Shown: positions 8,401 through 15,481 of the stretch, piece by piece | Position numbering within the stretch: the stretch's first letter is position 1 | How the letters are laid out: each line of letters begins with the position of its first letter | Source of the DNA: an uncultured Clostridium sp. | Lineage (GTDB): Bacteria > Bacillota > Clostridia > TANB77 > CAG-508 | NCBI GenBank assembly: GCA_900553865.1 | Contig: USFC01000007.1 | Coordinates: 1 to 32,700 of the forward strand | Length of the DNA stretch: 32,700 bases | Reading direction: 5' to 3' | The notes under the pieces: model-generated | The model's database searches: none | Seen by the model: only the letters and a program-made list of their open reading frames with translations | Told to the model about the DNA's origin: nothing | Program-made: the position numbers and the translations under genes

Positions 8401-8614
8401 CCTCATCAGTTAAACCTAATGTTGAAATTACCTCTATGTCATATACATTGTTTTCGTCAAATCTTTTATCTAAGGTATAAATCATATCTGGGCTCGCTGC
8501 TCTAATTCCTGCAAAAAAGCCTACACCTAAAAAAGCCATTAATAAAATGGATATAAAACGTTTATATGTGTTTTTTATTTCTTTTAAGCTATCTTTTATT
8601 AGTGCCTTTTTCAT
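5405..8614 (-). CDS. FtsX-type ABC transporter permease with long extracytoplasmic coiled coil
   Basis: The 1069-residue permease has a first membrane helix at about 18-40 and a MacB-like periplasmic-type domain. A highly charged coiled coil rich in Glu, Lys and Gln occupies about residues 220-505. Membrane blocks follow near 540-680, 705-730 and 930-1050, two FtsX repeats in all. 'MVEEQRVQIGTLKALGYNK' and 'ISERIRELATIKVLGFYDKE' are the two conserved loops that contact the ATPase. It follows its ATPase gene by 35 bp and must work with it. The substrate is unknown; such systems often export or sense cell-envelope compounds. Start: ATG 8614 is preferred over a GTG that lies within the GGAGTGAG ribosome site. 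The last 14 residues (IPIRDSHQLGNSSN) and the stop lie in the repeat doublet, so the natural tail has been replaced. Confidence 0.88.
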   Translation of the reverse strand: MKKALIKDSLKEIKNTYKRFISILLMAFLGVGFFAGIRAASPDMIYTLDKRFDENNVYDIEVISTLGLTDEDIKALKEIDKIKNVYGEYSEDVLLNYEDTEIVTKVLSLDSVNTVTLLEGRMPQNANECLVEEAFCKFKNKNIGDSLTIETEEDSIIKEKEVIIVGTVESPLYISRERDTSKLGSGKVSYNLYLSKESFESKVYTQIYITLKNANKMETSSQEYKNYIQEAKDEVEKIKEQRQNARYKEVRKEAEGKIQEAEEKLEEEKQTAEEKLAEAENKITSGESKLISAQNTLNNKKAEAESKFQSAEKQLEEAKNEINIQEQNMPKQIEEANKQIENLNIQKEDMQNNLNALNTNISNIEKQYQNVLESLKNTNLTQEQITNLQIQKASIEAAIENLDANKKQVEAGIKQIEKGISTINTKLQEGKEKLKQAKEKIAKQEETLSASRDQANTEFKTAQQKINTSKKELEKGKEELNKNRNEYNDKIKEAEKKLSDAREEIEKIENPTWYILDRESNTGYSNYVQDSKSIENLGKVFPIVFFVIATLISLTSMTRMVEEQRVQIGTLKALGYNKMQIAMKYLLYAGIACIVGGILGMLVGIQLLPRIILMMYNMMYSLPDLVIKFNWYYAIVGLGLASICIIGATLYTVLSSLGETPSELMRPKAPKPGKRVLLEKIPFIWKHLKFNQKVTVRNIFRYKKRFLMTIIGIAGCTALILTGFGIKDAISAIIPNQYQKIYHYDMQISLKNSAKNESVQEFIQELEKKEEVSKVVETYMTSGTLVNGEKEEDIQIIVPKDEKIENVIQLIDTKKKEKIQLEEGHIAITDKVAQLLNVKQGDKITLKDNDNNQKELEISNIVENYIYHYVYMPKGLYEETYGEYKTNVLYVQNTVKDEEQEKEMAKELVKDENVNAVALNSNMESLMKDMMNSLNYVVVILIISAGLLAFVVLYNLSNVNISERIRELATIKVLGFYDKEVYDYVTRETVILTIIGIILGLFGGYLLNMFVIKTCEINVIRFGKEIMPISYLYAIIITVVFTLIVNVVTYFSLKRIPIRDSHQLGNSSN

Positions 8615-8649
8615 ATTTAATCTCACTCCTCGCTTTAGTCACAAATGAA

Positions 8650-9351
8650 TTACCATTCAATTTCTTCTATAGGTGTTGGGTTTTCATTTATTATAATATT
8701 TTCAGCTTTTCCATTTTTAAAATGAATTACTTTGTCTGCCATTGGAGCTATAGCCGAATTGTGTGTAATAATTATAACTGTCATATTTTCTTTTCTACAA
8801 GTATTTTGCAATAACTCTAGTATTTGTTTTCCTGTTTTATAATCTAGTGCACCTGTTGGTTCATCACATAAAAGTAGTTTAGGATTTTTAGCTATTGCTC
8901 TTGCTATTGCAACCCTCTGTTGCTCTCCACCAGATAATTGTGAAGGAAAGTTTCTAACTCTATCTTTTAGTCCCACTTTTTTCATAATTGTTTCTGGATT
9001 TAAAGAATCTTTACAAATTTGTGTTGCAAGTTCTACATTTTCTATTGCTGTTAAATTTTGAACTAAATTGTAAAATTGAAATACAAAACCAATATCTTCT
9101 CTTCTATATTTTACAAGTTCTTTTTTCTTTAATGTTGACACATTTTTTCCATCTACAATTACATCTCCTGAAGTTGCTGTATCCATTCCTCCTAAAATAT
9201 TTAAACAAGTAGTTTTACCTGCTCCAGATGGGCCTACTATAACTACTAATTCGCCTTTTTCTATTGTAAAATTTGTATTATCTAGTGCTTTAATAGTAAC
9301 TTCACCCATTTTATATTCTTTCTTTACATTTCTAAACTCTATATATGACAT
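8650..9351 (-). CDS. ABC transporter ATP-binding protein, LolD/MacB type
   Basis: The 233-residue ATPase drives the adjacent FtsX-type permease. Walker A GPSGAGKT is at residues 40-47, followed by the Q-loop in FVFQFYNL, the signature LSGGEQQRVAIARA, Walker B LLLCDEPTGALD and the switch histidine in IIITHN. Its size fits the LolD/MacB group. The frame extends upstream to a TTG inside the repeat doublet; ATG 9351, preceded by AGGAAAG, is the likely start because the family begins right there (MSYIEFRNVKKEYKMG). No promoter is visible between it and tyrS, so the Tyr T-box transcript may continue into it. Confidence 0.93.
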   Translation of the reverse strand: MSYIEFRNVKKEYKMGEVTIKALDNTNFTIEKGELVVIVGPSGAGKTTCLNILGGMDTATSGDVIVDGKNVSTLKKKELVKYRREDIGFVFQFYNLVQNLTAIENVELATQICKDSLNPETIMKKVGLKDRVRNFPSQLSGGEQQRVAIARAIAKNPKLLLCDEPTGALDYKTGKQILELLQNTCRKENMTVIIITHNSAIAPMADKVIHFKNGKAENIIINENPTPIEEIEW

Positions 9352-9365
9352 TTTTACTTTCCTTT

Positions 9366-9426
9366 CCCAATTGGGGACAGTCCCCAATTGCTACCTTTTC
9401 CCAATTAGGGACTGTCCCCAATTGGG
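9366..9426. repeat. REPIN-like palindrome doublet, copy 2 (tyrS/ABC junction)
   Basis: CCCAATTGGGGAC-A-GTCCCCAATT (9366-9389), linker GCTACCTTTT, then CCCAATTAGGGAC-T-GTCCCCAATTGGG (9400-9426). It lies between the tyrS stop (9431) and the ATPase ribosome site, in the same orientation as copy 1. Copies 1 and 2 thus bracket exactly the ATPase-FtsX pair. Confidence 0.85.
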
Positions 9427-9430
9427 AAAT

Positions 9431-10657
9431 TTAAATTCTTTTTCCTATATAATTATTTTTCTTTCCTCTTTTCACAACTATATATGTATCTTCTATAAAC
9501 ATAGAGTTATCTACAATTGTATTTATATCTGTTACTTTCTCTCCATTTATTGATATTGCACCATTTGATATAAATTCTCTTGCTTCTCTTTTGCTTGATG
9601 CTGCACCTAATGCTACTACTAAATCTAAAATATTTTGATTTGCCTCTACTTCTTTTATGTCTTCGTTTCCAAATAGTTCTTCAATATCTTTTTTGCTTAA
9701 ATCTGTAAATTTATTGTTAAATAAATGGTCCGCTAAGTTTACGGCTTTTTCGTATTCTTCTTTTCCATGTAAGAAAGTAATTATTTCTCTTGCTAATGCT
9801 TTGTGTGCTTCTCTTAATTCTGGATGCTCATTGTTTTTTCTTTCATATTCTTCAATTTCTTCTTTAGGAAGGAAAGTATAAATTTTTAGATAATCAATTA
9901 CCATGCTATCTTCTACGTTTGTAAAGAATTGATATAATTTGTAACTTGAAGTTTTTTCTTTATCTAACCATAGTGCATTTCCTTCTGATTTTCCAAATTT
10001 CTTTCCTTGAGAATCTGTAACTAGTGGCATTGTAAATCCATATACTTCATCTCCTGTAGATTTTCTAATTAAATCTATTCCTGCGGTAATATTTCCCCAT
10101 TGATCTGAACCTGCACATTGTAAATCTACACCTTTATTTTCATGTAACCATTTAAAATCTAATGCTTGTAAAATCATATATGAAAATTCTGTATATGTAA
10201 TTCCACTATCTAATCTTCTTCTAATTATATCTTTATCTAACATGTAATTTATATTAAAAAATTTTCCATAATCTCTTAAGAAATCTATTACGTTTATATC
10301 TTTGTACCAATCATTATTGTTTACAACTTCAAAGCCAAATATTTTTTCAACTTGTGCTTTTAAACTTTCAAAATTGTGTCTTACTTCTTCTTTAGAAATC
10401 ATTGCTCTTTCAGTAGTAGGACGTGGGTCTCCTATCATTCCTGTTCCACCACCTACCAATAAAATTGGATGATGTCCTGCTTCTTTTAGTCTTTTTGAAA
10501 TTAGGAAACTTGATAAATGTCCTACATGAAGGCTATCTGCTGTTGGGTCTGTTCCTATATAAAAGGTAAGCCCTCCTTTATTTAATTTTTCTTCCAATTC
10601 TGGACTTGATATGTCTTTTATAAGTCCTCTCCATTTTAATTCTTCAACTAATGTCAT
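9431..10657 (-). CDS. tyrS: Tyrosyl-tRNA synthetase
   Basis: This class I synthetase charges tRNA-Tyr. The 408-residue product has HVGH at residues 44-47 (HIGH motif), the tyrosine-binding region QWGNITAGIDLIRK, KFGKS near residue 230 (KMSKS motif) and a C-terminal S4 RNA-binding domain (REFISNGAISINGEKVTD). Length is typical. AGGAGG lies before ATG 10657. A T-box leader with a UAC specifier lies directly upstream, so expression should rise when uncharged tRNA-Tyr accumulates. Confidence 0.97.
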   Translation of the reverse strand: MTLVEELKWRGLIKDISSPELEEKLNKGGLTFYIGTDPTADSLHVGHLSSFLISKRLKEAGHHPILLVGGGTGMIGDPRPTTERAMISKEEVRHNFESLKAQVEKIFGFEVVNNNDWYKDINVIDFLRDYGKFFNINYMLDKDIIRRRLDSGITYTEFSYMILQALDFKWLHENKGVDLQCAGSDQWGNITAGIDLIRKSTGDEVYGFTMPLVTDSQGKKFGKSEGNALWLDKEKTSSYKLYQFFTNVEDSMVIDYLKIYTFLPKEEIEEYERKNNEHPELREAHKALAREIITFLHGKEEYEKAVNLADHLFNNKFTDLSKKDIEELFGNEDIKEVEANQNILDLVVALGAASSKREAREFISNGAISINGEKVTDINTIVDNSMFIEDTYIVVKRGKKNNYIGKRI

Positions 10658-10735
10658 TTTTGTTTCCTCCTATTTTTTATAATATTTTTTAACTTAAACT
10701 TTTTTGATGTGGTAAAAATGGACGTTTCTTTTGCC

Positions 10736-10968
10736 ACAAAAAAAGCCAAATACATCCTGTTAAAGGACGATTTGACTCGTGGTACCACCTTTATTTACTT
10801 ATTTTAATAAGCCTCATTTTTAGCTGTTCGTAGCTTAAACGTTAATTACTATAAGAATTGTAATTCATAATTTTATATACTAATAGTTTTCACCTACCAC
10901 TATCTCTCTTTAAAGTTACTATAAAATTACTACTTGAGTTTCTTTTTAAAACGCAATTAAATTAATAT
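10736..10968 (-). ncRNA. T-box leader (tRNA-Tyr responsive) upstream of tyrS
   Basis: The minus-strand leader has the AGAGAG box of Stem I near 10917, a GGTAGGTGAAAAC distal loop, a candidate specifier UAC at 10862-10860, a Stem III hairpin (TTTAAGCT...AGCTAAA), and the T-box sequence GGTGGTACCACGA at 10789-10777. A terminator hairpin (10774-10745) ends in a U run at 10744-10736. Uncharged tRNA-Tyr would stabilise the antiterminator. The spacing from AGAGA to specifier matches that of the ileS leader in this window. Confidence 0.9.
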
Positions 10969-10974
10969 ATTGGT

Positions 10975-11003
10975 ATTATACAATATATATTTTTTTATTG
11001 CAA
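10975..11003 (-). promoter_or_regulatory. tyrS promoter
   Basis: TTGCAA (11003-10998) and TATAAT (10980-10975) on the minus strand, 17-bp spacer. Transcription would begin about 7 bp further on, at the base of the T-box leader. Confidence 0.65.
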
Positions 11004-11027
11004 GTAAAACATTAATTTCTTTTATGT

Positions 11028-11062
11028 AAAGGACAAATGTGACCCGTCCCCAAATGTCCTTT
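11028..11062. repeat. AAAGGACA-family repeat, copy a
   Basis: A 35-bp element begins AAAGGACA and ends with its complement TGTCCTTT, around a GTGACCCGTCCCC core. Near-identical copies are at 30773 and, inverted, at 32653. This one ends 4 bp after the stop of the MATE-kinase gene. The 8-bp ends can form a hairpin, but no U run follows on the minus strand. Confidence 0.85.
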
Positions 11063-11066
11063 ATCT

Positions 11067-13049
11067 TTATTTTGCCATATTGCAAATTACTTCTGCACTT
11101 TTTTCTACTCCTAGTAGGTCACTGTTTATACAAATATCGTAGTTGCTAAAGTCTTTCCAATCTTTGTCTGTGTAGTGTTTGTAATGATTTGCTCTTAGTT
11201 TGTCTATTCTTTCTATCTCTTTTTTAGCTTTGTCCTCTTCATATCCATATATTTGTGTAGCTCTTTTTATTTTATCTTCCATACCGCTATATACAAATAC
11301 TTTTATCACATTTTTTTCATCTTTTAATATAAAGTCTGCACATCTTCCTATTATTACACATGAGTCTTTTGCTGCTAATTCTTTTATTAATTCTGTTTCT
11401 TTTACAAATAACTCATCTGCATTATCTAGTCCCATATAGAATCCATTGTTTAATATTGCTGATGCATCTCTTTTTTGCTCATTATTTTCTATGTATTCTT
11501 CTGATAAACCTGTTGCTTCTGCTAATTTTGTGATTATTTCTTTGTCATAGAATTTTATTCCTAGCTTATCTGCAATTAGTCTTCCTACATATCTTCCTCC
11601 TGAACCATATTCTCTAGAAACTGTTATTACTACGTGGTCTTTTACTTTTTTGTCTGTGCTTGTATCATCTACTAAAGCTTCACTCTTAACTTTTCCTTTG
11701 CCTAAATTTTTCATTTCTACTATAATCAATATTCCTGATATTATAAATGCTAATCCATCTGCAAATGGTCCTGCATATAATACACCAATTAGCCCAAACA
11801 TGCTTCCAAATATAACCATTGCTGGTATTAAGAATAAGATTTGTCTAGATAATGAAAGTATTGCACTTTTTGCGCTTTTTCCAATTGCTTGGAAGAATAT
11901 TCCTGATGGTATTTGTACACCATTACAAATTACTAACATTAAATATGTTCTAAATGCTACACATGCAAAATCCATATATAGTTCATTTCCACTACCAAAT
12001 ATTGAGATAAGTTTATCTGGTATTGTTTGGAATAATATAAATGCTATTGTACTTATTATTACGCTTAATCCTAATACACATTTTAAAGTCTTCTTAACTC
12101 TATCATATTTTCCAGCTCCATAGTTGTAACCTAATATTGGTTGTGAACCTGCTGCAATTCCTATTATTATACTATTTAATATTTGGCTTATTTTCATAAC
12201 TATACCAAGTACTGTAATTGGTATATCTGCACCATATTTTGATTCTGCTCCGTATTTTCCAAGTAGGTTGTTTTCAAATGCTATAACTAGCACGATGCTC
12301 ATTTGAGTTATAAAACTGCTTATTCCTAATGCTGATACTTTTCTCATAACTTGTGCTTGTGGTTTAAATTCTTCTTTTCCTATTTTTATAGATTTGAATT
12401 TTTTAATGTAAAATATATTCATTAAAAATGTTACAATTTGACTTATAACAGTTGCTATTGCAGCACCTTGTACTCCCATATTTAATGGAAATATAAATAT
12501 AGGGTCTAATATAATATTTAATATTGCTCCTGCTACCATTGATGTCATTGCATATTTTGGGTTTCCATCTGCTCTTATTATAGAATTTAATGTTGAACCT
12601 ATCATCATAAATGGAAGACCTAGTACTATAATTCCTCCATAGCTTAATGCATATTCTCTTAAGTTATCTGTACATCCAAATAAATTTAATAATTGTGGTA
12701 AGAAAATTAAGTATCCTACACATATTAATATAGAAACAATTACTGAAATTGTAATTGCATTTCCTACACCTTTTGCTGCTTCTTTTGGCTTTTTCTCTCC
12801 TAATTTTAAGCTTAAGTATGCTGCTCCTCCATCTCCAAACATTAATGCAAATGCAAGGCATACCATCGTAAGTGGGAATACTACGTTTGTTGCTCCATTT
12901 CCTAAATATCCTACTCCCCAGCCTATGAAAATTTGGTCAACTATATTATATAGCGAGTTTACTAATAGTGATATAATACATGGTATTGCAAATTTTCTAA
13001 TTAGTTTTCCTATTTTTTCATAGCCTAAAATGTTTTCTTCTTTTTCCAT
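11067..13049 (-). CDS. MATE efflux transporter fused to cytidylate kinase-like domain
   Basis: Residues 1 to about 450 form a 12-helix MATE (multidrug and toxic compound extrusion) cation antiporter: KLIRKFAIPCIISLLVNSLY at the start, then the two-bundle repeat with 'GAAIATVISQ' and 'GIAAGSQPILGYNYGAGKYD'. From about residue 470 a cytosolic domain of the cytidylate kinase-like family (PF13189) follows: VVITVSREYGSGGRYVGRLI, LGIKFYDKEII, and CVIIGRCADFIL near residue 565. A charged linker (VDDTSTDKKVKD) joins them, and the frame is continuous, so this is a genuine fusion. AAGGAG precedes the ATG. A promoter and short terminator-containing leader lie upstream. Export substrate and kinase substrate are unknown; this MATE type exports cationic drugs. 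Confidence 0.92.
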   Translation of the reverse strand: MEKEENILGYEKIGKLIRKFAIPCIISLLVNSLYNIVDQIFIGWGVGYLGNGATNVVFPLTMVCLAFALMFGDGGAAYLSLKLGEKKPKEAAKGVGNAITISVIVSILICVGYLIFLPQLLNLFGCTDNLREYALSYGGIIVLGLPFMMIGSTLNSIIRADGNPKYAMTSMVAGAILNIILDPIFIFPLNMGVQGAAIATVISQIVTFLMNIFYIKKFKSIKIGKEEFKPQAQVMRKVSALGISSFITQMSIVLVIAFENNLLGKYGAESKYGADIPITVLGIVMKISQILNSIIIGIAAGSQPILGYNYGAGKYDRVKKTLKCVLGLSVIISTIAFILFQTIPDKLISIFGSGNELYMDFACVAFRTYLMLVICNGVQIPSGIFFQAIGKSAKSAILSLSRQILFLIPAMVIFGSMFGLIGVLYAGPFADGLAFIISGILIIVEMKNLGKGKVKSEALVDDTSTDKKVKDHVVITVSREYGSGGRYVGRLIADKLGIKFYDKEIITKLAEATGLSEEYIENNEQKRDASAILNNGFYMGLDNADELFVKETELIKELAAKDSCVIIGRCADFILKDEKNVIKVFVYSGMEDKIKRATQIYGYEEDKAKKEIERIDKLRANHYKHYTDKDWKDFSNYDICINSDLLGVEKSAEVICNMAK

Positions 13050-13127
13050 TTTTTCATTCTCCTTTTCTAAAAATTTTTGTTAAAATAATTTTATTTTGCC
13101 TATTTTTTTTATCTTTTTAACGCTTTT

Positions 13128-13202
13128 CTAAACGCAAAAAAATAACACTTCTTTCAAGTGTTGTTCGTTAGTCATTGCTCTTTTTGCAATGTACGTTTCC
13201 AT
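13128..13202 (-). CDS. Possible 24-residue leader peptide
   Basis: A short frame, METYIAKRAMTNEQHLKEVL plus FFCV, begins about 8 bases after the predicted transcription start and ends just past the attenuator, covering both leader hairpins. Ribosome progress through it could control folding, as in antibiotic-induced attenuators of drug transporter genes. It has no clear ribosome binding site, so it is speculative. Confidence 0.3.
   Translation of the reverse strand: METYIAKRAMTNEQHLKEVLFFCV
13134..13162 (-). terminator. Attenuator hairpin in the leader of the MATE-kinase gene
   Basis: On the minus strand AACACTT-GAAAG-AAGTGTT is followed directly by ATTTTTTTG, a textbook intrinsic terminator. 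It lies between a consensus promoter (13216-13244) and the start of the MATE gene, about 85 bp before it. It must be bypassed for expression, which implies conditional antitermination. A 6-bp hairpin (CATTGC...GCAATG) precedes it. Confidence 0.7.
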
Positions 13203-13215
13203 TCTTGCACTGCTT

Positions 13216-13244
13216 ATAATAACACATTTTTTATAAATTGTCAA
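13216..13244 (-). promoter_or_regulatory. Promoter of the MATE-kinase gene
   Basis: TTGACA (13244-13239) and TATTAT (13221-13216) on the minus strand with a 17-bp spacer, close to consensus. The untranslated leader is about 160 bases long. Confidence 0.75.
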
Positions 13245-13266
13245 AAGCATATTTTAAAAATTTTTT

Positions 13267-13319
13267 TAATTGTGCCTAAGAATTGCATTTAACTTTTCAC
13301 TTGACGTAATTGTGCCTAA
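13267..13319. repeat. Short direct repeat TAATTGTGCCTAA
   Basis: The 13-mer occurs at 13267-13279 and 13307-13319, 40 bp apart, between the MATE-kinase promoter and the terminator of the next gene. It could be a regulator site or degraded repeat; nothing else explains this stretch. Confidence 0.4.
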
Positions 13320-13344
13320 CCACATATAAAATTGCTATTTGTGC

Positions 13345-13388
13345 TGTAAACAAAAATGGGCCTTTTTACAAGCCCATTTTGTTTACAA
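13345..13388 (-). terminator. Terminator of the small unrecognised gene
   Basis: A 16-bp stem with one bulged base (TGTAAACAAAATGGGC with its complement) and a loop of about 10 bases starts about 8 bases after the stop. The U residues lie in the distal arm (CATTTTTGTTT) rather than after it. Confidence 0.55.
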
Positions 13389-13395
13389 GGTTAAT

Positions 13396-13878
13396 TTACC
13401 TTGTAACTTTGTAGTACCCTACGGGAATCCAATCACCATAGTACAACTCCATTTTGAAATCTCTTATTGTTCTCATTTCTCGGAACCTCCATTTTTCTGT
13501 CCAAGTTTTGTTGTCATCTGACCTCAAAAAGTGGAAATCAAATATTTGCTCTCTATAAACCTTTAAGCACAACAGTATCTTGTACTGATTTGGTGATTCC
13601 AGCTCTTCTTCCTTAGAGGATTCTTCTATTTTTAAATTTAAGGTTTTGAAATCTAAAAATAAAAGTTCTTTTATTTCCTCTACAGAAAAATACATTTGTC
13701 CAAGTGGTTTCTTTCCACAAATTGCACCTATCCGATACAATTCAGAAAATGGATATGTTGCTCCAACCGCATGTGAGTAGCAGTTGGTTTCATTTTTGTA
13801 ATACGTAGTTTTGTACTTTTCGAACTTTGGCTTTTCGTGAACCTCCTTAATTAGAATTTCTTTGTACTTTTCTTCCAT
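13396..13878 (-). CDS. Hypothetical protein with NCYSHAVG motif
   Basis: I do not recognise this 160-residue protein with confidence. It is soluble, has no signal peptide or membrane helix and is rich in charged and aromatic residues. The motif TNCYSHAVGATYPF near residues 30-43 resembles the Cys-containing N-terminal motif (NCYAYALG) of small papain- or NlpC-like proteins in phages and Firmicutes. A catalytic Cys is possible, and the later FDFHFLRSDD could supply a His. Start: ATG 13878 with AAGGG upstream; an in-frame TTG further up is less likely. It has its own consensus promoter and terminator and is monocistronic. Confidence 0.75.
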   Translation of the reverse strand: MEEKYKEILIKEVHEKPKFEKYKTTYYKNETNCYSHAVGATYPFSELYRIGAICGKKPLGQMYFSVEEIKELLFLDFKTLNLKIEESSKEEELESPNQYKILLCLKVYREQIFDFHFLRSDDNKTWTEKWRFREMRTIRDFKMELYYGDWIPVGYYKVTR

Positions 13879-13939
13879 GTTGCTATCCCTTTCTTGCTTA
13901 TTCAAGCATCAACTACATTTTTTTACGAACTTCTTTTTT

Positions 13940-13968
13940 ATTATACCATATTTTTCTTTCATTTTCAA
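13940..13968 (-). promoter_or_regulatory. Promoter of the NCYSHAVG gene
   Basis: TTGAAA (13968-13963) and TATAAT (13945-13940) on the minus strand, 17-bp spacer. Confidence 0.7.
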
Positions 13969-13983
13969 TATTATGTAACTCTA

Positions 13984-14004
13984 GTCAGAAGTCTGACCTC
14001 TGAC
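13984..14004. repeat. Short GTCAGA palindromic repeat
   Basis: GTCAGAAGTCTGAC followed by CTCTGAC gives overlapping inverted and direct copies of GTCAGA. It lies 20 bp after the WG-repeat gene's stop. It resembles the other boundary repeats in position but not in sequence. Confidence 0.35.
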
Positions 14005-14023
14005 ATCCAACTTCATCTTTCTA

Positions 14024-15469
14024 TCAATTGATAGCATTTGTTTGTGTATTTACTTGGTTATTATTATTTGATGCTTTTGTTTCATCATTTAGTTCTTCCA
14101 AATCATTATATTTTTGTGCATATTCTATTACATTGTATGTGGTTCCATTAAAGGTCATTATATATTCTTCTCTTCCGTTATTTATAACGTAATATACTGT
14201 TTCTAATGCTGTTGGTACTAAATCTTTTCCTAAATAATTTACTATTCCATATAAAGTTTTCTTTTTGTTATTTTCTGTTTCATAAATTTTTGAAACTACT
14301 ATTCCTTTTATATCTGGTATTATCAATGTACTATTTGAAGTATTGTTGTTAGTTACACATCCTATTCCATCATATTCTATTGGTAAAATTAGGTTGCCTT
14401 TTTTATCATACATACCCCATTTTCCATTTTGCTTTACTGGTATTGCATTATTGAATAATAGATATGGATTTTTTATATCGCTATTTTGAAATTTTGTTGT
14501 ATCAATTCCTATTTCGTCATATTCCAAATATATTAATATTTTTCCATTCTTCTCTATTACTCCTTTTTTATTATTATTAGTTGCTAAATACAAGTTTAGA
14601 TTTTTGTCTATTTGTTTTAAACTATCATATTGTGGGCTTACTTTTGTTTCTCCGTCTGCTGTAATAATTCCTACTTTATTTTCTGGTGTTTTTACTATAA
14701 ATTCTTGTGTACTCTCTATAAACTCTATATCTGTATATTTAGTTCCTACAATTTCTTTGTCACCTAATTTATATATTCCATATCTTACATCTTTTGAGTT
14801 ACTACTTTTATCTGTGTTTTCTACATTTTGAATTATCATTAATCCATACAACAAAGCTTTTTGATTTTTGAAATCTGTTGATACAGCTGACATATTATAA
14901 TTTTGGGTGTAATAACTTGCTAAATATGGTAATGTATATATTGTTATTTTATTTTGCTCTTTATTTCTTGTTATTTGTAAGTTGCAAGCTAAGTCAAGCC
15001 CTTCTGATGTAATATAAAGTTTTTGATTTATTCTTTTTACAGGTGTTTCAATTGTAAAATATTCATAGTCTACTTGGTTTACAGGTGTTTTGTAAATTAC
15101 ATTTGAATCTTTTTCAAAGGTGCAAATTTCATTTTCTCCTTCCAAATAGCCTTTTGAAGTATCTTCTGTATATTGCTTGTATCCACTATTATAATATTTA
15201 TATCCTATCATAGGAGCAATATCTTCTAAAGAAACATACACTGTATCTCCATCATACACAAACAAATCACTTTTTGATGAAACTTTTTTGTCATCTATGT
15301 AAAATTTAAAAAGTTGTCCTTCTAAATAGTAAATTGTTACAAATAAAATTATACTAATTACTAAAAGCATAACAATTATTATTGTTATAAGTTTCATAGT
15401 CTTTTTAGTTTTTCTATCTTTTTCCTCTTGGTTTGTTCCTATAATTTCCATACTAGTTTTTTCCCCCAT
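14024..15469 (-). CDS. Membrane-anchored WG-repeat protein
   Basis: The 481-residue protein has a charged cytoplasmic N-terminus and one membrane helix at about residues 25-48, then a large external part. Residues about 55-100 (FYIDDKKVSS...VYVSLEDIAPMIGYKYY) resemble a copper amine oxidase N-like stalk domain, common in clostridial surface proteins. The C-terminal half holds WG-type repeats: VGIITADGETKVSPQYDSL, KKGVIEKNGKILIYLEYDEI and KWGMYDKKGNLILPIEYDGI. Such repeats form beta-propeller-like surfaces of unknown role. It follows tgt by 12 bp and is probably cotranscribed. The start is uncertain: ATG 15469 has a weak site, while ATG 15451 has GGGGGA about 12 bases upstream. A palindrome (CTATCAATTGATAG) covers the stop. 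Confidence 0.8.
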   Translation of the reverse strand: MGEKTSMEIIGTNQEEKDRKTKKTMKLITIIIVMLLVISIILFVTIYYLEGQLFKFYIDDKKVSSKSDLFVYDGDTVYVSLEDIAPMIGYKYYNSGYKQYTEDTSKGYLEGENEICTFEKDSNVIYKTPVNQVDYEYFTIETPVKRINQKLYITSEGLDLACNLQITRNKEQNKITIYTLPYLASYYTQNYNMSAVSTDFKNQKALLYGLMIIQNVENTDKSSNSKDVRYGIYKLGDKEIVGTKYTDIEFIESTQEFIVKTPENKVGIITADGETKVSPQYDSLKQIDKNLNLYLATNNNKKGVIEKNGKILIYLEYDEIGIDTTKFQNSDIKNPYLLFNNAIPVKQNGKWGMYDKKGNLILPIEYDGIGCVTNNNTSNSTLIIPDIKGIVVSKIYETENNKKKTLYGIVNYLGKDLVPTALETVYYVINNGREEYIMTFNGTTYNVIEYAQKYNDLEELNDETKASNNNNQVNTQTNAIN

Positions 15470-15481
15470 TTTCTTTTGTAA

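Noticed and set aside
13128..13202. Guanidine-I or other known riboswitch before the MATE gene
   Set aside because: The leader is too short and lacks the conserved ykkC-type core; a simple attenuator fits better.
13301..13388. Plus-strand small RNA driven by TTGACG...TATAAA and ended by the 13345-13388 hairpin
   Set aside because: The hairpin is better explained as the terminator of the minus-strand gene, has no U run on the plus strand, and the promoter match is weak.
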